A DNA stretch of 64,000 nt from Zygnema cylindricum. Its lineage: Eukaryota; Streptophyta; Zygnematophyceae; Zygnematales; Zygnemataceae. The translations under genes and the position numbers were made by a program. The notes beneath the pieces were generated by a model that made no database searches, was not told the DNA's origin, and worked only from the letters and a program-made list of their open reading frames with translations. Shown here piece by piece: positions 35,031 through 44,369 of the stretch (position 1 is the first letter of the stretch; each line of letters begins with the position of its first letter). The stretch covers positions 186,001-250,000 of the forward strand of contig JBBHKE010003003.1 in assembly GCA_037447655.1 (NCBI GenBank), written 5' to 3'.

Positions 35031-35229
35031 ATGTGATCACTTTGATTATTATTTTTGTCTGAAACTTTGTGAGGTTATTGTATATCCTATATACTAACTG
35101 TAACTGCAGTTTCAGGTTTTTTTTGTTAATTCTGTTGAATTCTGTGTGTATCCAAAGTAGGCTGTTTTTGGGGTAGTCTGTGGTGCTTCCGAGGGTGAAT
35201 CCATGGCTAGAAATGGCTATGGACAACAC

Positions 35230-35440
35230 CACGTGTCCTGCCATCTAAGCTCGACAAGCTGACTCCTGCCAAGCCACGTGACACGTGTCCCCTGTCAACA
35301 CACGAAACACCCTGTACACGCACCAAAGTATAAATACACCATTTCCGTACTCCTCACTCCCTTAACTCTCCCCCCCTCCTCTCCCAACCCTCCCTCTCCT
35401 TCACCCTCTCCTTCCCTCTTCCTCACCGCCATACCTCCGA
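35230..35440 (+). promoter_or_regulatory. Plant-type promoter with three G-box/ABRE sites, TATA box and CT-rich leader
   Basis: CACGTG occurs at 35230-35235, 35275-35280 and 35282-35287; two extend to ACGTGTC, the abscisic-acid-response core. TATAAATA lies at 35329-35336, followed by a C/T-rich stretch to about 35430. Spacing and order fit a real RNA polymerase II promoter. No convincing gene follows: a frame with ATG at 35484 is short and unlike anything I know. Confidence 0.5.
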
Positions 35441-36289
35441 GGCACGGCCATTACATACTCCTCCTTTCTTCCGTTATCGCTCCATGTCGCCCTTTCGGCT
35501 ATTACGACCCCGCCACGTAATTCCCGCTTGGCGACCAGGTAGTTATTTTAATGGTTGTCAACGACTGCCAAGGCCGTCGTCAAGGGAGAAGAAGCCGCTG
35601 GGAACACCTGGAGGAGGGGAGGTCCCACATCCGGGAGGGAGGGGGAGGGAAGAGAGGGAGAGGAGGGGAGAAAGCTTAATGAAGTGGTAAAGAGGAGGGC
35701 TGGAGAGGAAGGGAAGGGAACGAGGAGGAGGGAGAGATCGCGAGTGTCGGGGAGGAGCGGAGCTTGAGGCGGAGGCGGATGCCAATGACGAATGTGGGTA
35801 AGAGGGTGACGTCATCCGATGTTGTAGTGTGGAACGCGGTAGTTGCCGGTGTTAGCGTTATACGTGTGCGCCAATCGCGAGAGAAAGCGCGCCACAGATC
35901 ACATCTTGCCGCACTCGGCACGTGTTGGTCAGAACAGGTGGCGTTCGTCAGAACATGTAAAAGGCAACACCGACCTTCCGTCCGTAACACCGGATCAATA
36001 CAATTCATCGGCCTGATGCCGTACCGTACGGAAAGACAAATGCTACTGTGAGGTGTCCAAAAAGAGAAAAGCTGTCTGGTAGCGAGCACGGTTGTTTCCG
36101 CGCGGGCGAGCCATGCGCGTGGCCGTTGCCAGCCGCTGGGGCGGATGATCGGACGACACAGGAGTCCCAACCGCCACGCGACAGCAGAGCCGGTCAACGA
36201 CCAATGCCGTACAAGATGCCTGCGCCAGGTGTACAATACCTATTCGGCACGAATATCACTGGAGACTTCATGCAAGGCATACTGCACAG
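35441..36289. other. GC-rich segment after the promoter, coding status unknown
   Basis: GC content is well above that of the surroundings, and both strands have open frames of 60-186 codons. None contains a motif I recognise. It includes a purine-rich GGGAGGGAGGG stretch near 35640. It could be a first exon plus intron, a noncoding transcript or a captured gene fragment. Confidence 0.35.
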
Positions 36290-36480
36290 CAGAGGTCGCA
36301 AAAGTCAAAAAATTGCATAACCGAAACCGACCGTTTTTTTTTTCAAAATCTGAGTAACCGACGCCCGACCAGGCTATGTCACGCTCTAAAATTGTTAACC
36401 GATAACCGACCGGCGTTTACGAAAATAAAAGTTAACCGAAACTCGATTTCTCGCGACTAACTGTGCCCGCTCGTAATCGA
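36290..36480 (+). mobile_element. Candidate hAT-type terminus with CCGAAACCGACC subterminal repeats
   Basis: It begins CAGAGGTCGCAAAAG and is followed by repeated AACCGAAACCGACC, TAACCGACG and AACCGATAACCGACC. Plant hAT elements typically start with CA or TA followed by such words. The inverted terminus CTTTGCGACCTCTG-like (TTTGCGACCTCTG) ends at 47834. Confidence 0.5.
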
Positions 36481-36495
36481 AAAAGTACAAAATTA

Positions 36496-36720
36496 ATTAA
36501 TGTACGACATATGAATATGCCAATAATTACAATTTGTCGCGCTCCCTAAGATTTGCGAAATGAATAGTGTTTACTACCGTGTCAAATTTGCGACGCTTTG
36601 TCGTGTTCCTTAAGATTTGCGAAATGAATAGTGATACTACAGTGTTAGCTTTGGGACACTAATCATGATGTCATGTACTTCCACGATACCAAAGAGTACA
36701 AAGTATTATGACGTTTTCAC
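36496..36720. repeat. Direct repeat shared with 46856-46938 and 47551-47632
   Basis: It shares GTACGAC-TATGAAT, GTCGCG-TCCCTAAGATTT and ATACCAAAGAGTACAAAGTA with the right-hand copy. There a TIR element (46939-47550) splits the repeat. Within the left copy the word TAAGATTTGCGAAATGAATAG appears twice. Confidence 0.65.
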
Positions 36721-36914
36721 TACGCGGTTTGTCAAAACGCATTCTGTTAAAACGTACAGTTTCACGTCATTATGACGTTTGCACTATGCGGTTTGTGAAA
36801 AATGAAAACGCAGTTACATCATAACGACATGTATTAAATCATTTTTTGTACTTTTTTTGTTAATACGGTACAATTTTGTACGTAAGGCACACTATTTAAA
36901 ACGACACTATACTA

Positions 36915-37452
36915 CACTGCGAATAGTTGTTAGTGTCAAAGTCACTAATTTGGGTTGTTAAAATTTTGATTTTTTCTTTCAAATAGGATACATGATTTTA
37001 TTTTTTCCTTGACGTTAATTAAGGTACCGTACAAAACAGCGTAAAGAACAAAAGTACAATAAGATCTAAATAGAGTGGTGTACGGTCGATGTAAGACCGT
37101 ACATACATGTACCTTTTCAAGTGAAAATTTTACGAAAAATGAATTAAATCGGAAGCGCACGCATAGGAAAGTGCGCTAAAAAAATGGGATAAGTCTGACA
37201 CGTAAATTAGTCTGCCATGTACGGATATATAAATTTCACGACGGCGTACGATTTCCAGTATTTTGTACGGATACATATATTAATGTATATAATCGTACGA
37301 CGAATATTCCATTTTTGTTGTTCCCAAATTAGCATAATGACGAAATTATAATACACCTTTTTAAAAAAAAAATCAAATTTTTAATTAACATCAATTACGA
37401 TAAACTTTATTCAACACTATTTAAACTTTGACACTAATAACGATTCGCGGTG
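36915..37452. mobile_element. TIR element, 538 bp, type 1 (copy 2), TA-flanked
   Basis: Left end CACTGCGAATAGTTGTTAGTG, right end CACTAATAACGATTCGCGGTG, TA on both sides. The interior matches 16020-16556 almost throughout (GGATACATGATTTTA, CCTTGACGTTAATTAAGG). A further right-type terminus (CGATTCGCGGTG) ends at 37592, showing a second element inserted next to it. Confidence 0.85.
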
Positions 37453-37910
37453 TAGAGTTGTTAACGCTGATTCAAAGAGAACCTTGAATGATGAAAAGAA
37501 AAATTTAGAGTTATTCACTATTTTAAAGGCCTTAGGGTCAAAATACGTGGTGAAGGAAGTAGCATTAATGACGCTAATTACGATTCGCGGTGTAGTGTTA
37601 ATCAAAAATTATAATTAATAATGTTATTTTATGCAAGGAGACGTTGCAGGTTATAGTCCACGTATTTAAATAATGTTGTTAACTATATTTTGTGATTTTC
37701 GGCTATAAGCAGTAGCGACTTGTTTATACTAATAACAATGAGTGGTATAGTGGTACATCTCCTTTTGCAAAAAAAACAACTCATGTACCTCTTCTTTTTA
37801 CTATTTTGTCTTTTTTGCAATCTCCCTTTACGAATATTTTTTTTCCTCGACTGTCACCTCCTTCAATAGATTTGTTCCTAGTTTTGCTTGTAACTCTTAG
37901 ATTAATGATT

Positions 37911-38968
37911 TGTCATGCCGCATGGTATGAAGGCACGCGTGCGCGATATTTTGCACGCGCGCACAATATAGTGCACGCGCGAGCGGTATTCGGCTCCCGC
38001 GCACGATATCACAATCCCGCGTATGATTTTATTTCGCACGTGCCAATTTTCACGTCGGTTCATTTTTGATATGAACTGTAAGCGATTCGCGTACACGTCT
38101 AATGGAGCATGTACTAATTTCGTGCGTGGTACTGTTTCGTTTCGTGCGCAGGTACACACTTTTCGAGTATTTTGTGCGATACCTTTCGTTTCGTGCGTAT
38201 GCACGCGATTTCGCGATTATGGATGCGAAGTATCGTACATCGTCAAATCGCGATTTTTTGGATTATTGGCGACGCAGCGATATGTGTCATTTATTTAAGT
38301 CGCGAACCCATGTAGGTTCGCGCATACATGTAGTTAAAGAGGGTTTTTACCCTCGAGCAGTGGATTTTGTGAACGTACGACAGACGATGTTGGCTGCCTA
38401 TTGGCCAATATCTTAATTTGTTCCATACATGTAAAGTAGACTATATGTAGGCTTGTTTCGCTCAGGCCTAACGTAGCTCCTACTTAGGCTAAATCTCAAA
38501 CTTAGAGAATTTAGCTTTTGGACAAGAATTTTCTCTAGGCGGCGGAGCTTTCTCTTGCTCTCTCTCTCACCGATTGCTCATGCTTTCTCTTTCTTATTGC
38601 TAGCTTGCTATAGTGGCTAGAAAGGTTAAGAATATTTGCCTTGTTTTTCTGCCACGTTTTTATTCCACACGGCCTAAGGCCACGTCCGGAAGGTTTCCCT
38701 CCAAAATTTGTCATTTGGTGGAAGTGTGTGATTGGAGATCGTGGGGGAGCACATTTGGACCTAGTTGCGCCTTCCTCGGGCAGCTTAACGGTTTGGTTGT
38801 GTGTGTATGTCTTGATTGGGTTTGGTTGGTTGCGAAAGAGTACATTTTTGACCGGATTTGGATTTTCCCTTGCTTCGGTTAGAATATTTGTTGCTTTGTT
38901 GTCATAATGGAATAACTCGTGTAGAGGATGTGATAAAGACCAGAGAGCCTAGTGGCTACCTCTTGGCT
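37911..38968 (+). mobile_element. LTR R1 of the PHD-type gypsy family
   Basis: About 1058 bp, colinear with 42275-43353. It starts TGTCATG. The first 110 bases are imperfect repeats of GCGCACGATAT, a U3-like array. Two adjacent hairpins lie at 38301-38322 and 38339-38354. Its right edge was set where similarity to the other copy ends (CACCTCTTGGCT). ORFs within it are not genes. Confidence 0.7.
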
Positions 38969-39129
38969 AAGCATTCTTGTCCAAAAGTTTTTTTTTTTTT
39001 AAATACAATTTTTTTTTTTTTAAATACAATTTTTTTTTTATATATATATATATAAAAAAAAAAAACCATTTTGTTTTTGTTTTCTGCTATTTTATTCTTT
39101 CAATCTTTGTCTCTTATTCTGCTGCCACT

Positions 39130-39365
39130 CTATTTCTTCTCCTTTCTTTTCCCCTTTTTGGACACACAGCTGTCCCCATCATCTGTCTCCTCCGTTGGAG
39201 CAGATCTTGCGGTAGAAAACCTCACTCCTCCAAACCCTGGTGGAGTTCCTTGTGATAGACGTTTCACTTGTCCACTCACAATACCCCAGTATCGTTTCTC
39301 ACATAATGCCCCTGTCATCATAGCTTCCTAGTAAATGAACCCAGATCCGTTGAATATGGGCACCC
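39130..39365 (-). pseudogene. Copia gag N-terminal fragment
   Basis: Reading leftward from the LTR at 39386 the minus strand encodes IFNGSGFIY, then MMTGALCEKRYWGIVSGQ, the pattern of copia gag N-termini (F-N-G-x-N-[FY]...M...L...W-x-I-V). An in-frame stop breaks it. Together with the LTR at 39386-40383 this is the 5' end of a minus-strand copia, probably copia B. Confidence 0.55.
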
Positions 39366-39385
39366 GAGAGGGTGGGCCCATAACC

Positions 39386-40383
39386 TGCAATTCTGTGTCC
39401 CCATTTGGACCAAAATCGAGGAAGCCTCTAGGTAGTTTTTTTTGACTAACCCACTTTCAACGAGAGCAACTGCCACCCTAGCAAAAAAATAGATACTTTG
39501 ACAGCACCCTTGTGAAGTTTGGACTCCTCTCAGTCCACCTCAAAAAGAATCACTGGAAACGCCCAACCAGGCGATTAATTATGGAGTGGCAAAGATGCCA
39601 ATATTTATACAAGTTTGTTGGGAGAGAAGCGGCTACCTCCTCAATCCACTAAGTCCTAAACCCTCTCACAACTCCTATCTACTGATGTACGGAACCAATC
39701 AGAAGACTGTACAGTACAGAAAGGTATTAAGGCCGATGTACTTTCTGTACGGCCTGTGTACAACAAGGCCATGGAGTGGACGCGTGTCTTCTCCGGACGT
39801 GTTCTCATGCTTCCCGGGATTCCCGCTTTCCAATGACATTTTGCCACGTGTCGCCAGGTCATGTTACATCTGAAAACGCCAAAGCGGCTATTGCGGGATC
39901 TCGACGATGATGTGAGCCGTCGGATCCAAACCGGCTTTAATTCCCAGCCATTAAAAACAAATGTCCGGTACATTTGTTTCGTGCGTACTTAATTCCCCAA
40001 CTAGTTTCTATGTATCCTATTTGTAATTTCGTTAATCGGATTAGTCGTCTATCTAGTGTTTTAAATAGCTGTCGAACCCCATGTATCCTAACGGACTACT
40101 ACGACAAACAGGTAAGGTTTGACGGCTACGCCTCGCCCTACCGGTCGGAGTTTTGAGTCTTACCGGACTCAACCTTTTTGGTTGAGAGTGACTTGGGTCA
40201 CTCTTAAGCCTTGCCTATGGAGCTAAGGCAGCCATGGCTCCACCGCCCTCTCTCTCCTTCAGTGACTACAACAAGTATGGGGGCTAAAGAGAGAAGGTGG
40301 AGGCAGGCTGCCTCTGCTTTTCTTTTCTTTTTATTTTAATTAAGACCTAGAAATTACCTCCCCTAAATGTAGTGATTTCAACA
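39386..40383 (-). mobile_element. Copia-family LTR, probably the 5' LTR of copia B
   Basis: It runs TGCAATTCTGTG...GATTTCAACA on the plus strand, 998 bp. On the minus strand the base after the LTR starts GGTTATGGGCCC, a plausible primer-binding site, followed by gag-like sequence. No 5-bp duplication is shared with the left LTR at 29514 (TTAGT versus CATCC), so the pairing is inferred from family and orientation only. Confidence 0.65.
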
Positions 40384-41856
40384 CATCCATCGTCCCGGCT
40401 TGTTAAGCTTGAACGCGGGCGGGATTTCTCAAAATCCTCTACCTCGCACCACCGATAACAGAGTCCGACATGATTTTGGCGATGACGAGGTTCCGGCCAT
40501 GTCAGTTGGTTCCTGTATCACTTACTGTCTCTCTTCTATTCCTCATCCTCGGCCTGCCACAAATCCGTGGCGTGACGGCCCATTAATTCTCTTCCTCTAA
40601 GCTCAATCCTTTCAGCCCGGTATTACCGCCGAGGAGGAAGACCGAGTAAAGAAACAAGCCAAAAATTATTTGTGGCTCGGCGGATCCTTAGTTCGATTGC
40701 TGGCAGATAATAATCATCGGCAGGTCCCTCGGCCAACCGAGCGCTTGACCTTGATCGAGCAGATACATACTGAGCTCGGACATTACGGAACTAAGCGCAC
40801 TTTGAGCCTGGTACAAGCACGCTATTGGTGGTCTGGAATGCAAGCGGATGTGGCGGCCATTCTCCACCAATGCGCCACATGCTACGGGTTACGCACCTCT
40901 TTCTCTAATCGGCAGGTGTCCCTACAGCCGCTCCCCATCAGAGGATTGTTTTATCGTTGGTCCGTGGATCTTGGAGACTGTTTTCTCTCTCTCGAAAAGG
41001 GAAACAATACATCATAATCATGATCGAATATTTTAGCAAGTGGGTAGAGGTGGTCGCTCTTCCCTACAAGACCGCTAAATTTACCACCGTGCTTTTAAAG
41101 AGCACGTTCTCATGCGTTATGGGGCTCCTACTGAGGTTCTTACGGATCAAGGTATGGAGTTCTGAGGGGAATTTCAAGAGATGTTGGATGATGATTTAAT
41201 TGATCATCGTCGGACTAGTCGTGACCACCCACAAGCCAATGGCTTGGCGGAACGTGCTGTCCAAACTTTCAAGCTGGCTCTCTGAAAGCATTGTTTGGAG
41301 AAACACATCTCCGTCTGGGACGAATCCTTAGGCTATAGCACCATGGGATATCCGATGTCCGTACAGGCTAGCTTGGCTAATTTCAGCCCGTACTATATTC
41401 TGTTCAGTCGAGCACCCTTGCTTGGTCGGAATATTGAGAAGGCGGCAAGTTTACCTTTGCCTCTAATGTCTGACACTATTTTTGGAAGAATTGACTCGCC
41501 GTGCTTTGCTTTTTGCTCGTGAAATGCCTATGGCTTTCGACAATTTGCAAATATCCCAGCATCGAGATACTTTATGGTTTGCCACCACGCGGAGTGGCAG
41601 TTACAAGCCACAACAAAAATCTTACCGGGTCGGCGATTACGTGTACCTACGCCGACAATCTTTCAATACTTTGGACACAGATGTTTCACCACACATTCTC
41701 TGTGTGGTGGAGATGGATGCTAACGGGATGTTGGGTTTGCAGGGTGCGGATACAAGGACGATACAAGAGCATTCAAAGAATTGTGCACCTTGCTACTTAC
41801 CTCATTTGTCACAGGATATAGACCCGATGCGAATGCCGATCACCAAGGCGACGTAG
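40384..41856 (+). pseudogene. Ty3/gypsy pol remnant: RNase H end, integrase and C-terminal domain
   Basis: Begins abruptly at the copia LTR, inside the RNase H-integrase linker (NAGGISQNPLP, AEEEDRVKKQA). The zinc-binding region follows with HTELGHYGTKRT and HQCATC (40770-40880). Then the integrase core, spread over three frames: WSVDLG, LTDQG and NGLAERAV give the D-D-E residues. The C-terminal part (41482-41856) has GDYVYLRRQ, NTLDTD and NCAPCYLP. Frames change near 41000, 41100 and 41480, and stops occur (for example within GMEF-stop-GEF). Gag, protease and RT are absent. The frame continues beyond the stop at 41854 into a PHD-like finger. Confidence 0.85.
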
Positions 41857-42030
41857 TGTATCATCTGCAGGCGAGCAGACAGCGAGACTTCCATGCTTTT
41901 GTTCGACCATTGCAACCAGGGGTTCCACATCGAGTGTTTGGTTCCTCCATAGACAGCTCTGTCAACAGGCCATTGGTTCTGCCAAGGTTGTCGTGAGTTG
42001 CCGGCGGTTTTGACCAGCTTGTTGTCGTGA
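41857..42030 (+). pseudogene. PHD-finger-like C4HC3 domain at the C-terminus of gypsy pol
   Basis: In the same frame as the preceding pol segment, separated only by TAG at 41854. Ligand codons: Cys 41857, Cys 41866, Phe 41902 (Cys expected), Cys 41911, His 41926, Cys 41935, Cys 41980, Cys 41989. The spacing C-x2-C-x11-[F]-x2-C-x4-H-x2-C-x14-C-x2-C fits the PHD consensus, as do MLLFDHC, GFHIEC, LVPP and an aromatic pair before the last Cys pair (GHWFCQGC). A second stop (41950) splits it. PHD fingers bind histone H3 tails; chromodomains play that targeting role in other gypsy elements. A function in integration-site choice is inference. Confidence 0.75.
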
Positions 42031-42102
42031 GCTGCCGACGGTTTTGACCAACTCCTCCGCAGGCTAAGGAGCTGGGGTGGGGGATTATAGAGGTCACTTC
42101 AA

Positions 42103-42274
42103 TCTAGGGGAGTATCCCGCTTTTTTTCTCCTTTGGCCATTTCACCTTATTCTTTGTCTTAATGTATATAATTTGTGTCCTTCCATATTTATTTTCATTT
42201 GTATATATGTCTGTGAGCATGACTTTGCTGGTTATGATGCATGATTTCTTTGCTTCTCTCTTATGCACGACAGT
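42103..42274 (+). repeat. Gypsy 3' untranslated segment F1 before LTR R2
   Basis: It follows the polypurine tract AGCTGGGGTGGGGGATTATAG and starts CTAGGGGAGTATCC. The same 170 bases occur at 43662-43835. It leads directly into the LTR at 42275. Confidence 0.75.
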
Positions 42275-43353
42275 TGTCATGTCGCATGGTATCGGCGCCA
42301 CACGTGCGGGATGTTTTGCACGGGCGCACGATATGGTGCACGCGCGAGCATTATTCGGCTCCCGCGCACGATATCATGCATGCGCGCACGATATCACGCA
42401 CGCGCGTATGTTTTTATTTCGCACGTGCCAATTTTCACGTCGGTTCATTTTTTTTATAACATGTACGTGATTCGCGTACACGTCAAATGGAGAATGTACT
42501 AATTTCGTGCGTGGTAGTGCTTTGTTTCGTTCGCTGGTACACACTTTTTGAGTATTTCGTGCGATACCTTTTGTTTCGTGCGTATGCACGCGATTTTGGG
42601 ATTATGGAGGCAAAGTATCGTATGGCGTCAAATCGTGATTTTCCAGATTATTGGCGACACATCGATATGTGTCATTTATTTAAGTCGCGAACCCATGTAG
42701 GTTCGCGCATACATGTAGTTAAAGAGGGTTTTTACCCTCGAGCAGTGGATTTTGTGAACGTACCGCAGACGATGTTGGCTGCCTATTAGCCAACATCTTA
42801 ATAAGTTCCATACATGTAAAGTAGACTAGACGTAGGCTAGTTTTGCTCAGGCTTAGCGTAGCTCCTACTTAGGCTATTTCTCAAACTTAGAGAATTTAGC
42901 TTTTGGACAAGAATTTTCTCTAAGCGGCGGAGCTTTCTCTTGCTCTCTCTCTCACCGATTGCTGATGCTTTCTCTTTTTTATTGCTAGCTAGCTACAGTG
43001 GCTAGATAGGTTAAGAATATTTGCCTTGTTTTCTGCCACGTTTTTAATCCACACGGCGTAAGGCCACGTCCAGAAGGTTTCCCTCCAAATTTGTCATTTG
43101 GAGGAAAGGTGTGATTGGAGATCATGAGGGAGCACATCAGGACCTTGCTGCGCCTTCCTCGGGCAGCTTAACGGTTTGGTTGTGTGTGTATGTCTTGATT
43201 AGGTTCTGGTTGATTGTGAAAGAGTGCATTTTTGACCGGATTTAGATTTTCCCTTCCTTCGGTTAGAATGTTTATGGCTTTGTTGTCATAACGGGATAAC
43301 TCTTGTAGAGAATATGATAAAGTCCAGAGAGCCTAGTGGCCACCTCTTGGCTC
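42275..43353 (+). mobile_element. LTR R2 of the PHD-type gypsy family
   Basis: About 1079 bp, colinear with 37911-38968, starting TGTCATG. It follows pol and F1, so it serves as a 3' LTR, yet it is also followed by gag-like sequence, so it serves as a 5' LTR too. U3 has GCGCACGATAT repeats. The paired hairpins recur at 42686-42707 and 42724-42739. Confidence 0.75.
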
Positions 43354-43655
43354 CGAGCTTCAAGCCACAACGGCGGCCATGATGAAAGAGCAATTTGCGG
43401 CTTTCATGGCGAAAATGAAACCCCAATTTACTGGGATGGCTAGGACCGTTGTACACATGTCGTCGTTGGCCGGGTAAACCCTTCGGGATTCCACTGTCCA
43501 ACAACTGGTGGCCACCTTTGAAAAAGGCTCAGCATACCATAACCGAGTGGGCAAATTACAAAATTCTCGTGTCCCACTTTCATTTGCAAAGGAGCCTCTT
43601 CTTCCTCTACCGGAAACCGCTTCCACCATCGTTGCGGAAGCAAATAACAGGGGTC
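43354..43655 (+). pseudogene. Gypsy gag N-terminal fragment after LTR R2
   Basis: ATGs at 43380-43385 open a frame with MMKEQFAAFMAKMKPQF and a stop after about 30 codons. A further frame contains FEKGSA. It is a short, broken gag start. It then jumps to the 3' segment F2, so almost all of the internal region of this copy is deleted. Confidence 0.45.
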
Positions 43656-43661
43656 TTTCAC

Positions 43662-43835
43662 TCTAGGGGAGTATCCTGCCTTTTTTCTCCTTTGGCCATT
43701 TCACCTTATTCTTTGTCTTAATGTATATAATTTGTGTCCTTCCATATTTATTTTCATTTGTATATATGTCTGTGAGCATGACTTTGCTGGTTATGATGCA
43801 TAATTTCTTTGCTTCTCTCTTATACATGACAACTT
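43662..43835 (+). repeat. Gypsy 3' untranslated segment F2
   Basis: A near-identical copy of 42103-42274 that ends at CATGACAACTT, where an LTR should follow but does not. The DNA from here to 44330 is AT-rich and is taken as the left flank of the hAT coding region. Confidence 0.7.
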
Positions 43836-44369
43836 AAACCCTTATATTAATGTTTATTCTTTCGCAAATATATTTTTTTCGCTACAATTTTCAAACAGTT
43901 TTTCTTTCGACTACAATACTATGTTATGAATTATGCAAAAAATGTGAAGTTTGAATTATGTATGGTTAAAAAAAAATCATAGTTTTTCACATAGAAAATC
44001 AATTGACAAAAATCGCATTGTGATGAGCAAAAAAAACAAAAAATGTTTTGTAGTATAAAATATAGAAATAAACAAATAACAACCTCGTTCTATTTTCGAC
44101 TCTATTATACAAATTCTCAACCTCAAACTTAAAACTACACAGAATATATTAATATAAATTTGGTATACATACGACGTTTTGGTATTCTGGTAAAAATAAG
44201 CCTTTCGGTTTAAAAAATAAAAAGCAAAATATCACTAGAAAAATTGTGAAATACAACAAAGATTTCACAGAAAAAAAACACAATATAACTAATACTAAAA
44301 ATTAATAATAGTTAGAAAACAAAACAAAGAAAAACTATGCATTTAAAAGATCTCGGCTAGATCTAACAC
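43836..44369. other. AT-rich DNA downstream of the hAT transposase
   Basis: No gene recognised. By position it may be the 3' non-coding part of the hAT element read on the minus strand. Confidence 0.4.

Noticed and set aside
35676-36236. Minus-strand 186-codon ORF in the GC-rich segment
   Set aside because: It begins at a non-ATG codon and has no recognisable motif. GC-rich DNA is open by chance more often.
38613-38907. Two overlapping ORFs of 88-89 codons
   Set aside because: They lie inside a gypsy LTR and are not open in the same way in the second LTR.
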